Shown here in pieces: positions 24,478 to 33,881 of a stretch of DNA of 64,000 nt (positions are counted from its first letter, which is position 1; every line of letters starts with the position of its first letter). Source of the stretch: Kitasatospora aureofaciens (GTDB taxonomy: Bacteria; Actinomycetota; Actinomycetes; Streptomycetales; Streptomycetaceae); NCBI RefSeq assembly GCF_019192735.1, contig NZ_JAHTKP010000018.1:62001-126000 (forward strand), given 5' to 3'. The notes under the pieces were generated by a model. That model searched no databases. It was not told where the DNA came from and saw only the letters and a program-made list of their open reading frames with translations. The translations under genes were made by a program, and so were the position numbers.

Positions 24478-25782
24478 TTACGGCCGGCCCGGGCGGAAGT
24501 CCGCGTCCGGGTGCTCGGGTTCCTCCGGCGGCAGGCCGGTGTAGGCGCGCAGGGCGGGGCCGGTGTCGGGGAGGCCGAGGGAGGAGAGCGCCTTCCGGAC
24601 GGCGGAGCCGGAGAGCCAGTTGTCGTACCAGTCGGCGGGGAGCCGGTCGGCCAGGGTCCGCAGGAAGTCCCTTTGCCCGGGCGGGAGTTCGGAGAAGACG
24701 GCGGGACCGGCCGGGGCGACGGCGGCGCGCAGGGCCTGCGGGGCGAGGTCGTTGACGGCGCGGATGCTCATGAAGCGCAGGCAGTGGGCGACAGCGGTCA
24801 GGATCCCGTCCTCGTCCTCGTCCCGGGCGGGGGCCAGGAGGGCGAGGAGGGTGCGGGCGGTGTAGCCGTGGAGGTCGCCGTCGCTGTGGTCGGTGCCCGG
24901 CTCGGGGGCGGGGCGGGAGGCGAACGCGGCGAGTTCGGCGACGACGCGGGCGGTCACGCGGGCATCAGGCGCCTCGCCGGTGCGCAGGGCCGCCAGGCGG
25001 GCCAGGGCGGTGGCGGCGGCCCAGCGGGTCAGCGGGTGGCCGGCGTCGAGGTAGGGACGGAGCCGGTCGGCCAGGCCGGAGTCGGCGAGGAGCCCGACCG
25101 CGACCAGGGCGGTGGCCGCGACCACCGGGTCCTGCTCGTCTTCGAGACGCTCCAGCAGCGGGGGCAGGCTCTCGGCGGCCGCCTCGGGGAACCAGCCCAG
25201 CAGGTAGGCAATCCGGGTACGGATCGCGGCGTCCGGATCGTCGAGAAGGACGCGCAGGCGCGGCAGTTCGGCGCGGACGGCGTCGTAGGAGCGCAGCGCG
25301 CCCTCGCGGGCGTCGGCCGGGTGGCCGGCCGCGACGTGGTCCCTCCCCCGCCGGAGCGCGTGCAGCCGCTTCTCGTCCGTCTCGGCGGCGATCTGCTCGT
25401 CGTACCAGCGCAGGTTCTCCTCGGGGGTGACGACGGCCGCGCGCCAGGCGGCGGTGTCGATGCCCAGGGGGAGGTCGTACGTGTCGTGCCAGTCGACGGC
25501 CAGGCGGGTCAGGAGCCACAGCGCACCGACCCGCGCGGAGGGCGGGCCGGCGGCGGCGATCCGGACGAGGAACGGAACGGCGTACGGCGACGCCGAGTAG
25601 CGGGTGCCCTGGTGGAAGATGGTGCCGGAGAGCCGCTCGAAGGCTTTGCCGCGAGCCGTCCCGTCCGGCCCGCACACGGCCCGCAGGTCGTCGGGCACGT
25701 CCCCGGCACTGCCGTAGGCGTGCCCCAGCGCCGGCCAGTCGATGTCGTCCAGGCCGTCCAGCAGGTCGTCGGGTGCGCTCAT
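24478..25782 (-). CDS. HEAT-repeat protein
   Basis: 434 residues built mostly of paired helices with HEAT spacing: ASPYAVPFLVRIAAAGPPSA, PRLRVLLDDPDAAIRTRIAY, LLERLEDEQDPVVAATALVA, LRPYLDAGHPLTRWAAATAL. Such proteins act as scaffolds. No catalytic motif is visible. It starts at an ATG at 25782 and stands alone between the small secreted protein and a membrane protein. Confidence 0.8.
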   Translation of the reverse strand: MSAPDDLLDGLDDIDWPALGHAYGSAGDVPDDLRAVCGPDGTARGKAFERLSGTIFHQGTRYSASPYAVPFLVRIAAAGPPSARVGALWLLTRLAVDWHDTYDLPLGIDTAAWRAAVVTPEENLRWYDEQIAAETDEKRLHALRRGRDHVAAGHPADAREGALRSYDAVRAELPRLRVLLDDPDAAIRTRIAYLLGWFPEAAAESLPPLLERLEDEQDPVVAATALVAVGLLADSGLADRLRPYLDAGHPLTRWAAATALARLAALRTGEAPDARVTARVVAELAAFASRPAPEPGTDHSDGDLHGYTARTLLALLAPARDEDEDGILTAVAHCLRFMSIRAVNDLAPQALRAAVAPAGPAVFSELPPGQRDFLRTLADRLPADWYDNWLSGSAVRKALSSLGLPDTGPALRAYTGLPPEEPEHPDADFRPGRP

Positions 25783-25839
25783 GATCCACACCCTCGCACA
25801 CGGCACCGACAGCGCCGGGGCGGGGAGGCGTCGGACGGT

Positions 25840-26238
25840 TTACTCGCGGTGCTCGCGGATGGTGGTGGCGGCGAAGGAGACGGCGAGCAGGAGGGCGAGG
25901 GCCAGGAGGACGAGGCCGAGGACGATGGCGGTCCAGCCGCCGCTGGTGAGGTTGTCCAGCTGCTCCCGGTAGGTGCTGTCGTGGGGTTCGGGCATCCCGT
26001 CGGTGACGGGTCCGGTGACGCGGGCGTGGCAGACCTCGCCCGGGGACATGGGGTGGCCGTAGCAGGTGGGGACGGCGGTGTGGAGCTTGTCGAGGCCCAG
26101 GAGGAGCAGGCCGGCGCCCGCGACGAACAGCACGAGCACGATCAGCACGGCCAGGGCCTTTCCGTACGGGCGTTTCCGGCGCGTTCGTACCCCGGGCTGC
26201 GTGGCCGAATCCCGACCCCGCCGTGGTGTGGGGCACAC
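25840..26238 (-). CDS. Small membrane protein with two transmembrane helices
   Basis: 132 residues from a GTG. A basic N-terminus (RTRRKRPYGK) leads into one hydrophobic helix (ALAVLIVLVLFVAGAGLLLL); a second helix (AIVLGLVLLALALLLAVSFA) lies near the end, with a cysteine-bearing loop between (TCYGHPMSPGEVCHARV) that would be outside the membrane. No family recognised. Confidence 0.65.
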   Translation of the reverse strand: MCPTPRRGRDSATQPGVRTRRKRPYGKALAVLIVLVLFVAGAGLLLLGLDKLHTAVPTCYGHPMSPGEVCHARVTGPVTDGMPEPHDSTYREQLDNLTSGGWTAIVLGLVLLALALLLAVSFAATTIREHRE

Positions 26239-26271
26239 GACGGGGCGACAGCGTTTGCGGTGGAGCGGGTG

Positions 26272-26835
26272 TCAGGCGTTGGGGTAGATCGGGGTGTTGC
26301 TGTCGGAGTGGCTCCAGCCGTACTGCTGGTTCAGCGGCGGGCCGGAGCCCTGCCAGGTGGTGGTGAGGAGGTAGGAGTCGCCCGGGCCCCGGCCCTCGGT
26401 GGTGGTCAGGCAGGCGGAGTCGGCGTTGCAGAGGCTTTTGTTCTCGTCGAGCGTCCAGCGCTGGTGCGGGTCGCCGGCGTTGCAGCCCACGGCCGCGGCG
26501 GTCGGGTTGTCCCACGGGCCCATGGCGGGGCGACCCCACAGGCACCGGCCGTCGTTGGTGCTGTGGATGAGGCCGTCGTTGCCCCAGAACCAGAACTGGT
26601 TCCACGTGCCCGCGCACGGCTTGACGACGACCGGCCGGCCGTCGCCGTTGATCTGCCTGTATTCGTCCATGCAGAAGTAGGTGCCGTTGTCGGACGGCGG
26701 CCGGTAGAGGGCGACGAGGTAGCCGTAGGCGTAGGGCTGCGGGTTGGCCGGGGCCGCCTGTGCGGCGGACGGGGCGGCCAGGCCCAGACCGAGCGCGAGC
26801 GTCACCGCCGCGACGGTCTTTCGCGTACGTTTCAT
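26272..26835 (-). CDS. Secreted ricin-B-type lectin protein
   Basis: 187 residues. A signal peptide (MKRTRKTVAAVTLALGLGLA, AxA cleavage at AQAAPAN) precedes a beta-trefoil-like region: CMDEYRQINGDGRPVVVKPC, NQFWFWGNDGLIHSTNDGRC, and HQRWTLDENKSLC, the QxW-type repeats of ricin-B domains. It probably binds carbohydrate outside the cell. No catalytic domain is attached. Confidence 0.82.
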   Translation of the reverse strand: MKRTRKTVAAVTLALGLGLAAPSAAQAAPANPQPYAYGYLVALYRPPSDNGTYFCMDEYRQINGDGRPVVVKPCAGTWNQFWFWGNDGLIHSTNDGRCLWGRPAMGPWDNPTAAAVGCNAGDPHQRWTLDENKSLCNADSACLTTTEGRGPGDSYLLTTTWQGSGPPLNQQYGWSHSDSNTPIYPNA

Positions 26836-27064
26836 GAACTCACACCTTCCTGATGGTCGGCCGTTGGTGTGGCCGGCTGGGCCATGCTGGCGAGCGGTGT
26901 GCGGCGGCCGGAAGCATTCCGAACGATCCCGAACAGGGCGTGGTTTTGAGCTGGGATGTACGGAACTCGCCATCGCGTGCATGTCAGTTGACGGCGGTTG
27001 CGGGGCGTGGTGAGACTGAGGACGGCGGAGCGCTGGTGCGCGGTCTCGGCGGGGAGGCGAGGTT

Positions 27065-27451
27065 GTGGGCACGTCGTCACAGGTGAGCGGTGCGGCGGTG
27101 CCGTGTACGTGCCGGGCGGGCCACGCCCGGGCCACGGCGGCCCTGACGGGGGTGCGCACGCTGGACGGGCTGGCCGCGTGCCTCGCCCAGCTACGGCAGG
27201 AGGCCGGTAACCCCTCCTTCACCACCATCGCGCGGCGCATCGGCGCCGCCAGGACCGTGCGGGGCGTCCCGGCGGGAGAGCGCACGCCCGGCCGGATCAC
27301 CGTCTACGACTGCTTCCGCGCCGGGCGCCGGCGCATCGACGTCGAGCTGCTGTCGGACATCGTGCGGGCGCTCGGCGCGGACCCCGCGCCGTGGCGGCAC
27401 GCCCACCGGGCTGCGTCCGGGCGCGGCCTGCCCGCTCCGGTGCGGCGTTGA
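27065..27451 (+). CDS. Short helix-turn-helix protein
   Basis: 128 residues from a GTG. The sequence LAACLAQLRQEAGNPSFTTI, then ARRIGAARTV, then GRITVYDCFRAGRRRIDVEL followed by LSDIVRALGADPAPW, matches the N-terminal DNA-binding part of large streptomycete NB-ARC or TPR regulators. Here it ends after that part with no effector domain. It may be a stand-alone small regulator or a truncated gene. Confidence 0.6.
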   Translation: MGTSSQVSGAAVPCTCRAGHARATAALTGVRTLDGLAACLAQLRQEAGNPSFTTIARRIGAARTVRGVPAGERTPGRITVYDCFRAGRRRIDVELLSDIVRALGADPAPWRHAHRAASGRGLPAPVRR

Positions 27452-27548
27452 GCACGGCGTTGAGCAAACACTGACACAGGTCGGTAATTCGGTCACAGTC
27501 GAGTCAAATCGCCCGGGGCGCGCGGACAGTGGGTCGACACTGTGCGGC

Positions 27549-28430
27549 ATGAGGTCGACGCGCGGTGGTTTGGCTGTCCTGCTGGTCTCGATGGTGCTGC
27601 TCACCGGCTGTTCGGGGCAGGGCGGCGGCAGCCCGGCGGCGCCGGCGCCGCCTACGCTGGCAACCGGGAGCGCGGCTCGGGCGGTGGCCACGTTCACTCC
27701 GAAACGTGCGGCCTCGCCGGGCGAACTGCAGGAGACCGCCGGGCAGTTGCAGAAGCGGGCCGCCGCGCTGGAGATGGCGGGCGTTCAGGTGGAGGTCAGC
27801 GGTGGCTCGATCACGGCGTCGGCCGTCGGGGGCACGCGGGAGCAGTTCGCGGCACTGGCCGAGCAGGGGCAGCTCGGGTTCCGGCCGGTGCTCGCGCTCG
27901 CGCCGTCCGGTGTGGGTGGGAGTGCGCCGGTCCAGGGTGCGGCGCCGGCTGCCGGGCCGGCGGCGGCGTTCGGGGCACTCGACTGCGGCGACCCGGCGCA
28001 GCGGACCGACCGTCAAAGTGCGCCCGAGGCCGAGGCTGTCGCCTGCAGCCACGCCGAGCAGCAGGGAGTCTGGTTCAAGTTCGTGCTCGGGCCCGTCGCG
28101 GTGGACGGGAAGGACGTGTCGGCGGCGCGGGCCGTCCTCGACGACCGGAACGGTGCCGGGTGGCAGGTCGACCTGTCCTTCGACGCCGCCGGGGCGAAGG
28201 CGTTCGCCGACGTCACCGGCCGGCTCGCCGCGCAGGTCCCGCCGGGCAACGAGTTCGCGATCGTGGTGGACGGCGCGGTCGTGTCGCACCCTTACGTGGC
28301 CTCCGCGATCACCGGGGGCGCGGCGGTCATCTCCGGGTCCTTCACGGCGGACGAGGCCCGGAAGCTGGCGGCACAGATCTCCAACCGTCTCACGGTGGCG
28401 CTGACGCTGACGGACACCACGACGCCGTAG
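27549..28430 (+). CDS. Lipoprotein with a SecD P1-head-like domain
   Basis: 293 residues with a lipoprotein signal (LLVSMVLLTGC, lipobox LTGC). After a coiled region (AVATFTPKRAASPGELQETA, LQKRAAALEMAGVQVEV) the C-terminal half matches the head of the SecD periplasmic P1 domain: VDLSFDAAGAKAFADVTGRL, FAIVVDGAVVSHPYVASAIT, FTADEARKLAAQISN. SecD P1 binds translocating proteins outside the membrane; this protein has that head without SecD's transmembrane helices, tethered by lipid. Role unknown. Confidence 0.75.
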   Translation: MRSTRGGLAVLLVSMVLLTGCSGQGGGSPAAPAPPTLATGSAARAVATFTPKRAASPGELQETAGQLQKRAAALEMAGVQVEVSGGSITASAVGGTREQFAALAEQGQLGFRPVLALAPSGVGGSAPVQGAAPAAGPAAAFGALDCGDPAQRTDRQSAPEAEAVACSHAEQQGVWFKFVLGPVAVDGKDVSAARAVLDDRNGAGWQVDLSFDAAGAKAFADVTGRLAAQVPPGNEFAIVVDGAVVSHPYVASAITGGAAVISGSFTADEARKLAAQISNRLTVALTLTDTTTP

Positions 28431-28623
28431 GGGCCGGCGTGCGCGCCGGGGTTGGGGCTCTACGCTGCCCGCATGCTCGCCGAGCGGCAGCAGCGGGGGC
28501 GCAAATAGCTGACTCTTCGTCATAGTGCGGTGCTCGTCGAAGAAGTGGCATGCACACCCCTAGGCAACCGGCCGGTAGCCCCTCTACCGTCGACTCCCCG
28601 TGGCTTCGACGGAAGAGCTCGCC

Positions 28624-31440
28624 GTGCACCGACGCCCCCACTCCCCCAGAATCGCGGCCGCCGTCCTCTCGGTGGCCCTTCTCATCACCGCGGCCCTCAC
28701 CACCACCCCCACCTCGGCCGCCCCCACCCCCACCGAATCCGCTGCCGCTGCCGCTGCCGCTGCCGGCGACTACTGCGGCGGGCGGTGCCTGGACATCCTG
28801 CCGCCCGGTGAGAACGGCAACGCCACCCTCGCCGAGATTCTCCTCAACCGGATGTTCGGCAGCCGCCCTGCGCACACCGACGACCAGCTCGGCCCGTACG
28901 CGGGGCTCGCGGCCGGCTACCCGGGGCTCACCGAGGCCGGGCTGCGCGACTTCTTCAACGATGCCTCCTTCGGCGTGCCCGCCGACCAGGTGGCGAGCAC
29001 CGCCAGCCCGCGCGGCGACGTCACGATCGTGCGCGACAAGGCCACCGGTGTCCCGCACATCACCGGTACCACCCGCTACGGCACGGAGTTCGGCGCGGGC
29101 TACGCGGCCGCGCAGGACCGGCTGTGGGTGATGGACCTGTTCCGGCACGTCGGGCGCGGGCAGTTGTCCGGCTTCGCCGGGGGCGCGGCGGCCAACCGGC
29201 AGCTGGAGCAGACGTTCTGGCAGGCCGCGCCGTACACCGAGGCGGAGCTCCAGCAGCAGATCGACGTCCTCGCCGCGCGCGGCGGCCGGGCCGCGCAGGC
29301 GCTCGCGGACGCGTCCGCCTACCTCGACGGGATCAACCAGTACGTCAGGGAGGCGTACGACGGCCGATACTTCCCCGGTGAGTACGACCTGACCGGGCAC
29401 ATCGACCCGATCACCAACGCGGGGACGATCGAGCCGTTCAAGCTCACCGACCTGGTCGCCCTCGCCTCCGTGGTGGGCGCACTGTTCGGCTCCGGCGGCG
29501 GCGGTGAACTCGCGTCCGCCCAGGTCAAGTTGGCGGCCGAGGCCCGGTACGGCAAGGACGCCGGCGACGCGGTGTGGAGGTCGCTGCGCGAGGCGGACGA
29601 TCCGGAGGCCGTCCAGACGCTGCACGACGGGCAGCGCTTCCCGTACGCGACCGTGCCCGACGACCCGCAGGGCGCGGCGCTGCCCGACCCGGGGTCGGTG
29701 GTGCCCGAGCGGGTGGTCTACGACGCCACCGGGTCGGCCGGTCAACTGGCCACCGCCGCACCGGGGGTGCTGCCGGGCAACCTGCTCAGCGCACGGCACG
29801 GGATGTCCAACGCGCTGCTGGTCTCCGGCGCGCACACCGACGACGGGCACCCGGTGGCGGTGTTCGGGCCGCAGACCGGGTACTTCGCGCCGCAGCTGCT
29901 GATGCTGGAGGAGCTGCAGGGCCCGGGGATCAGCGCGCGCGGCGCGGCGTTCGCGGGCCTGAGCTTCTACGTGCAGCTCGGGCGCGGGCAGGACTACGCG
30001 TGGAGCGCCACCTCGGCCGGGCAGGACATCACCGACACGTACGCCGTGCCGCTGTGCACGACCGACGGGTCGCCGGTGACGACGTCCGCCAACGCCTACA
30101 TGTGGCACGGCAGTTGCGTGCCGTTCGAGCGGCTTGAGCGCAAGAACGCGTGGAGCCCGACGACCGCCGACTCCACGCCGGCCGGCTCGTACACGCTGGT
30201 GATGTACCGCTCCGACTACGGCCTGGTGACGGCCCGCGGCACGGTGGGCGGGGCGCCGGTGGCGTTCACCTCGCTGCGCTCCACCTACCGGCACGAGGCG
30301 GACTCCATCATCGGGTTCCAGGAGCTGAACGACCCCGGCGCGGTGCACGACGCGGCGAGCTTCCAGCAGGCGGCGCAGGACATCAACTACACGTTCAACT
30401 GGTTCTACGCCGATTCGCGCGACATCGCGTACTACAACTCCGGCGCGAACCCCGTCCGCGCCCCCGGGGTCGACCCCGGCCTGCCCGTGCTCGCCCAACC
30501 CGCCTACGAGTGGGTCGACTTCGACCCGGTGGGCAACACCGCCCGCTACACCCCGGCCGCCGAGCACCCGCAGTCCGTCGACCAGGACTACTACATCTCC
30601 TGGAACAACAAGCAGGCCACCGGCTACACCACCGCCGGCTTCGGCAACGGCTCGGTGCACCGCGGCAACCTGCTGGATGCCCGGGTCAAGTCCCTGCTCC
30701 AGAACGGCGGGAAGGCGAGCCGGGTCTCGCTCGCCCAGGCGATGGAGAGCGCCGCCGTCACGGACCTGCGGGCCGAGGACGTGCTGCCCGACCTGATCCG
30801 GGTCCTGCGCAGCGCGCCCGTCACCGACCCGGCCGCCCTCGCGGCCCTCCAGCAGCTGGAGGCGTGGCTGGCCAACGGCGGTACGCGGCACGAGACTTCG
30901 GCGGGCAGCCACGCGTACGCCGACGCCGACGCGATCCGGGTCATGGACGCCTGGTGGCCGCTGCTGGCGGACGGCGTGATGCGGCCGGGGCTCGGCGACC
31001 AGCTGTTCACCGCGCTGACCGGGGCGCTGCAGATCAACGAGTCGCCCTCCGGCGGGCAGAGCGGCCCCGGCGGCGGTCCGGCGAGCGCCAACGAGTCGAT
31101 CCCGCACAAGGGTTCGGCCTTCCAGTACGGCTGGTGGAGCTACCTGGACAAGGACCTGCGCGCCGTCCTCGGCGACGGCGTCGCGGGCCCGCTGGCGCGC
31201 CCGTTCTGCGGCGCCGGCGACCTGGCCGCCTGCCGCGCCGTCCTGCTCGACACCCTGACGCGGGCCGCCGCCCGGACCCCCGCCCAGGTCTACCCGGGCG
31301 ACGGCGACTGCGCGGCCGGCGACCAGTGGTGCGCCGACACCATCATCCAGCGCCCTCTGGGCGGGGTCACCGACGCCAAGACCACCTGGCAGAACCGCCC
31401 CACCTACCAGCAGGTCGTCCAGTTCCCCGCCCACCGCTGA
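28624..31440 (+). CDS. Penicillin acylase family Ntn-hydrolase, secreted
   Basis: 938 residues from the GTG at 28624, chosen because GGAAGAG lies 6 nt upstream; an earlier GTG at 28600 has no ribosome site. A signal peptide (IAAAVLSVALLITAALTTTP) leads the alpha chain (GVPHITGTTRYGTEFGAGYA, AAQDRLWVMDLFRHVGRGQL). The beta chain should begin at Ser395 in HGMSNALLVSGAHTDDG, the autocatalytic nucleophile. TFNWFYADSRDIAYYNSGA is the family's second landmark. Such enzymes cleave amides of penicillins, acyl-homoserine lactones or cyclic lipopeptides. Substrate unknown. Confidence 0.9.
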   Translation: MHRRPHSPRIAAAVLSVALLITAALTTTPTSAAPTPTESAAAAAAAAGDYCGGRCLDILPPGENGNATLAEILLNRMFGSRPAHTDDQLGPYAGLAAGYPGLTEAGLRDFFNDASFGVPADQVASTASPRGDVTIVRDKATGVPHITGTTRYGTEFGAGYAAAQDRLWVMDLFRHVGRGQLSGFAGGAAANRQLEQTFWQAAPYTEAELQQQIDVLAARGGRAAQALADASAYLDGINQYVREAYDGRYFPGEYDLTGHIDPITNAGTIEPFKLTDLVALASVVGALFGSGGGGELASAQVKLAAEARYGKDAGDAVWRSLREADDPEAVQTLHDGQRFPYATVPDDPQGAALPDPGSVVPERVVYDATGSAGQLATAAPGVLPGNLLSARHGMSNALLVSGAHTDDGHPVAVFGPQTGYFAPQLLMLEELQGPGISARGAAFAGLSFYVQLGRGQDYAWSATSAGQDITDTYAVPLCTTDGSPVTTSANAYMWHGSCVPFERLERKNAWSPTTADSTPAGSYTLVMYRSDYGLVTARGTVGGAPVAFTSLRSTYRHEADSIIGFQELNDPGAVHDAASFQQAAQDINYTFNWFYADSRDIAYYNSGANPVRAPGVDPGLPVLAQPAYEWVDFDPVGNTARYTPAAEHPQSVDQDYYISWNNKQATGYTTAGFGNGSVHRGNLLDARVKSLLQNGGKASRVSLAQAMESAAVTDLRAEDVLPDLIRVLRSAPVTDPAALAALQQLEAWLANGGTRHETSAGSHAYADADAIRVMDAWWPLLADGVMRPGLGDQLFTALTGALQINESPSGGQSGPGGGPASANESIPHKGSAFQYGWWSYLDKDLRAVLGDGVAGPLARPFCGAGDLAACRAVLLDTLTRAAARTPAQVYPGDGDCAAGDQWCADTIIQRPLGGVTDAKTTWQNRPTYQQVVQFPAHR

Positions 31441-31467
31441 GCGGCTGGCACTTCGTGGACTCCCGCC

Positions 31468-32634
31468 TCACGCGCGGGAGTCCGCGATAGATGCCGTGAG
31501 GGACGGAACGCTTGCGACGTCGTGCGCCAGATCCGAGAGCCAGGCCGGCGCATGGTGCGCACGCACGATCTCGCCGAGGGTCGCCCGCAGCCGGTGACGA
31601 CTACGTCCCGAGCTGACGACTTCCAGCAGAGGAGGCATGGTGACCATGACCGACTCGCCATCACGCCACGCTTGGGCGCGTACGGCGGCCTCCAACAGGG
31701 CGGCACTGTAGGAGATCTCCCTTCGCCCGTTCGAAGCCGTCTCCCTGGAGAGGTCGAGCGCGCGCTGGATTCCGGACATTGCCGCCGCCGGATCCCCCAG
31801 GGACAGATACGACTCGCCTTGGTGTCCTGCCAGTTCGCGTTCGTTGACCCACCACGCCCACGACGGATCCCGGGACGCTATCGATTCGTTCAAAGCGCCT
31901 CGCGCCGCGTCCAGTTCAGTCAGCGTGCGCGCCCGGTCGCCGGTCTGGGCGAGGGCCCGCGCCTTTCGAATTCGCGCGAGCAGGACAACGCGAGGGGGAA
32001 TGCGAGTCCGGGAGAGAATTTCGTCCGCGATGCGCAGAGCTTCCCCGGGACGCTGCTGGTGAACGGCCAACATCGCAAGCATGTCCAGCGCGAACCACTC
32101 CATGGGCCGGTCCCCGGCCTGGCGCGCCAACATGAGCGCCTCCATGAAGGCAGACCGCGACAACGTCGGCTGGTCCGCGTCGTACAGAAGCCACCCCGAA
32201 ACCTCTGCCAACTCCGCAACGGTTTTCAGATACTCGCCCTGTGATCGGCTCGGAACCGTTCCACTGTCCAACCGCCGTTGGGCTGCACGCCAGACCTGGA
32301 CGGCGGCATGGGCGACGTGATCTCCACCGAACCGGTTGTCGTGATCGAGGAACAGGCGGGCGCTGGCACGCATTCCGAAGATCTCGCCCTCAACGCCCTC
32401 CGGCGGCTCGGGGGCGGCAGGCATTACCGCATTCCCCGGGGCCAGTGCTGACAGCGTTCCGCGCAAGTCAAGCAGGTCGTCCAAGGCGTCGGCCAGCTGC
32501 GGGGAGGGATCCTGCTTTCCGTTCAGCACTCGGGAGAGGTACGCCGGGTCATACCTGAGAGCGCGGGATGCGGCGCGTGCGCTCATCCCCTTGGCCGCGA
32601 GAGCCTCGCGGGCACGGCTGGCGAAGTCCTTCAA
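31468..32634 (-). CDS. XRE/TPR transcriptional regulator beside the graspetide cluster
   Basis: 388 residues. The helix-turn-helix is LAAKGMSARAASRALRYDPA followed by YLSRVLNGKQDPSPQLADAL; the rest is TPR-like (AFMEALMLARQAGDRPMEWF, RIRKARALAQTGDRARTLTE, ESYLSLGDPAAAMSGIQRAL). Upstream of its start are three GTGAC half-sites. It is divergent from the genes leading into the tgm cluster, a common regulator placement in this class. Confidence 0.85.
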   Translation of the reverse strand: MKDFASRAREALAAKGMSARAASRALRYDPAYLSRVLNGKQDPSPQLADALDDLLDLRGTLSALAPGNAVMPAAPEPPEGVEGEIFGMRASARLFLDHDNRFGGDHVAHAAVQVWRAAQRRLDSGTVPSRSQGEYLKTVAELAEVSGWLLYDADQPTLSRSAFMEALMLARQAGDRPMEWFALDMLAMLAVHQQRPGEALRIADEILSRTRIPPRVVLLARIRKARALAQTGDRARTLTELDAARGALNESIASRDPSWAWWVNERELAGHQGESYLSLGDPAAAMSGIQRALDLSRETASNGRREISYSAALLEAAVRAQAWRDGESVMVTMPPLLEVVSSGRSRHRLRATLGEIVRAHHAPAWLSDLAHDVASVPSLTASIADSRA

Positions 32635-32650
32635 GGCGCCTGCTCCGGGG

Positions 32651-32684
32651 TGGTGACTACCTGGTGACTACCAGTCTGTCACCA
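32651..32684. promoter_or_regulatory. Operator candidate with three TGGTGAC half-sites
   Basis: TGGTGAC occurs at 32651-32657 and 32662-32668, and its complement GTCACCA at 32678-32684. The second and third form a perfect inverted repeat with a 9-nt spacer; the first is a direct copy 11 nt away. It lies 17-50 nt upstream of the XRE/TPR regulator start and in the promoter region of the divergent operon. Confidence 0.55.
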
Positions 32685-32803
32685 CCAGTCAACTCCCGAA
32701 GGCCACCTACGACTGGCAAGCATGGATCTTCGAGACCCCGGCGACGCCTGGCAGCGCCCCGGGGCATGGCCAACCATGGCCAACCTGAAGGAAGCAGGCT
32801 GAC

Positions 32804-33337
32804 ATGCATGACCATAGCGACCTCCCGTTCACGGAGAGGGAAGCGAGGCCGAAAAGCGGTGATCGGCCGGTCGCCACGGCAGGTGAGTTCGCGTGTTGGC
32901 TGCCGCGCCATCGGAAGTCGGTGGGTGAGGCCCGCGGGATACTGCGCGGGTTCCTCGGGGGCTTGACCGGTGGTGAACCGTACGTGGCTGTCGGCGAGTT
33001 GGTTCTGAGCGAGCTCGTCACGAATGCCGTGCGGCACGCTCGCGCGCCACGAGACAGAAGGCTGTGGGTGCGATTCGAGTTGTCGCCGGGGGTGCTGCGC
33101 ATCGAGGTGCACGACGCGAGCAGCGTCCGGCCGACGGTGCGCAGGGCAGGCGGGGACGACGAGGCGGGCCGGGGACTGTGGCTGGTCGAGCAGCTGTCGC
33201 AGCGGTGGGGTTGCTGTCCACGCGCGGGCGGGATCGGCAAGGCGGTGTGGGCGCTGGTCGGCCCGGCGGCCGGGCAACGGTCGCATCAGGTACGGGAGAG
33301 CGCGATCGGCAACGCGGTGAGAACGGACGGGCCATGA
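32804..33337 (+). CDS. Anti-sigma-factor-type ATP-binding protein (HATPase_c)
   Basis: 177 residues. The GHKL ATPase boxes are present: N-box ELVLSELVTNAVRHAR, strand LRIEVHDASSVRP, and G-box GGDDEAGRGLWLVEQLSQRW. These RsbW-like proteins bind or phosphorylate partner anti-sigma antagonists. They are often found next to XRE regulators in streptomycetes. It overlaps the next gene by 4 nt. Confidence 0.85.
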   Translation: MHDHSDLPFTEREARPKSGDRPVATAGEFACWLPRHRKSVGEARGILRGFLGGLTGGEPYVAVGELVLSELVTNAVRHARAPRDRRLWVRFELSPGVLRIEVHDASSVRPTVRRAGGDDEAGRGLWLVEQLSQRWGCCPRAGGIGKAVWALVGPAAGQRSHQVRESAIGNAVRTDGP

Positions 33338-33648
33338 CCGACATGAAGAGCGGCAACGCAGCCGCAGAGGCGGCAGCGGAGTTCCCGCACCCGGTCCTGG
33401 CCGAGATCGGGGGCGTGACGAAGACGGTCACGTTCGCCCGGCTCGCCGACGCCATGGACGCGGTGCGCACGAACCTGGCCCGGCTGCCGTTGGACGACGC
33501 GGACGCCGCGCACCTCGCGGAGTACTTCGCGCCGCACGCGCACGACCGTATCGCCCGCCAACTGGCCGAGGTCGGCGCGGTGCGCACGATCGCGTTCGTC
33601 GGGATCGAGGCCCACGTGATCTACCTGCGCCCGGCGGAGGAGGCGTGA
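33334..33648 (+). CDS. Small hypothetical protein ahead of the graspetide genes
   Basis: 104 residues from the ATG of an ATGA overlap. It contains VTFARLADAMDAVRTNLARL, DDADAAHLAEYFAPHAHDRI and AVRTIAFVGIEAHVIYLRP. No family recognised. It is overlapped on both sides by stop-start fusions, so the three genes 32804-33833 form one translational unit. Confidence 0.6.
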   Translation: MTDMKSGNAAAEAAAEFPHPVLAEIGGVTKTVTFARLADAMDAVRTNLARLPLDDADAAHLAEYFAPHAHDRIARQLAEVGAVRTIAFVGIEAHVIYLRPAEEA

Positions 33649-33833
33649 AGTCCCCAACCAGGCACAGGATGCGGCAGGCGTGGAACTGGCTGCGCTACGA
33701 ACCCGCCGATTGGTGGTTCCTGCACGTCTCGCGCAAGCCGGTCGCACGGGCGCTGCGGGCGGCCCGGCGCCGGCTCGATGAGGAGATGGCCGACCGGCAG
33801 CCGCCCGCGTCGGACACCGAGCCGCCGACATAG
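33645..33833 (+). CDS. Small basic hypothetical protein
   Basis: 62 residues from a GTG overlapping the preceding stop. It has RQAWNWLRYEPADWWFLHVS and an arginine-rich helix (RALRAARRRLDEEMADRQ). No family recognised; tryptophan-rich and basic. It ends 49 nt before a strong hairpin that precedes the graspetide precursor. Confidence 0.5.
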   Translation: MKSPTRHRMRQAWNWLRYEPADWWFLHVSRKPVARALRAARRRLDEEMADRQPPASDTEPPT

Positions 33834-33881
33834 GCCCACGAGACTCCGCCCCACCGTGAGGCGAGGCGGTCTTGCACAGCT

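Noticed and set aside
28390..31434. Long minus-strand reading frame of 1014 codons
   Set aside because: It is antisense to the penicillin acylase gene and has the low-complexity composition of a GC-rich shadow frame.
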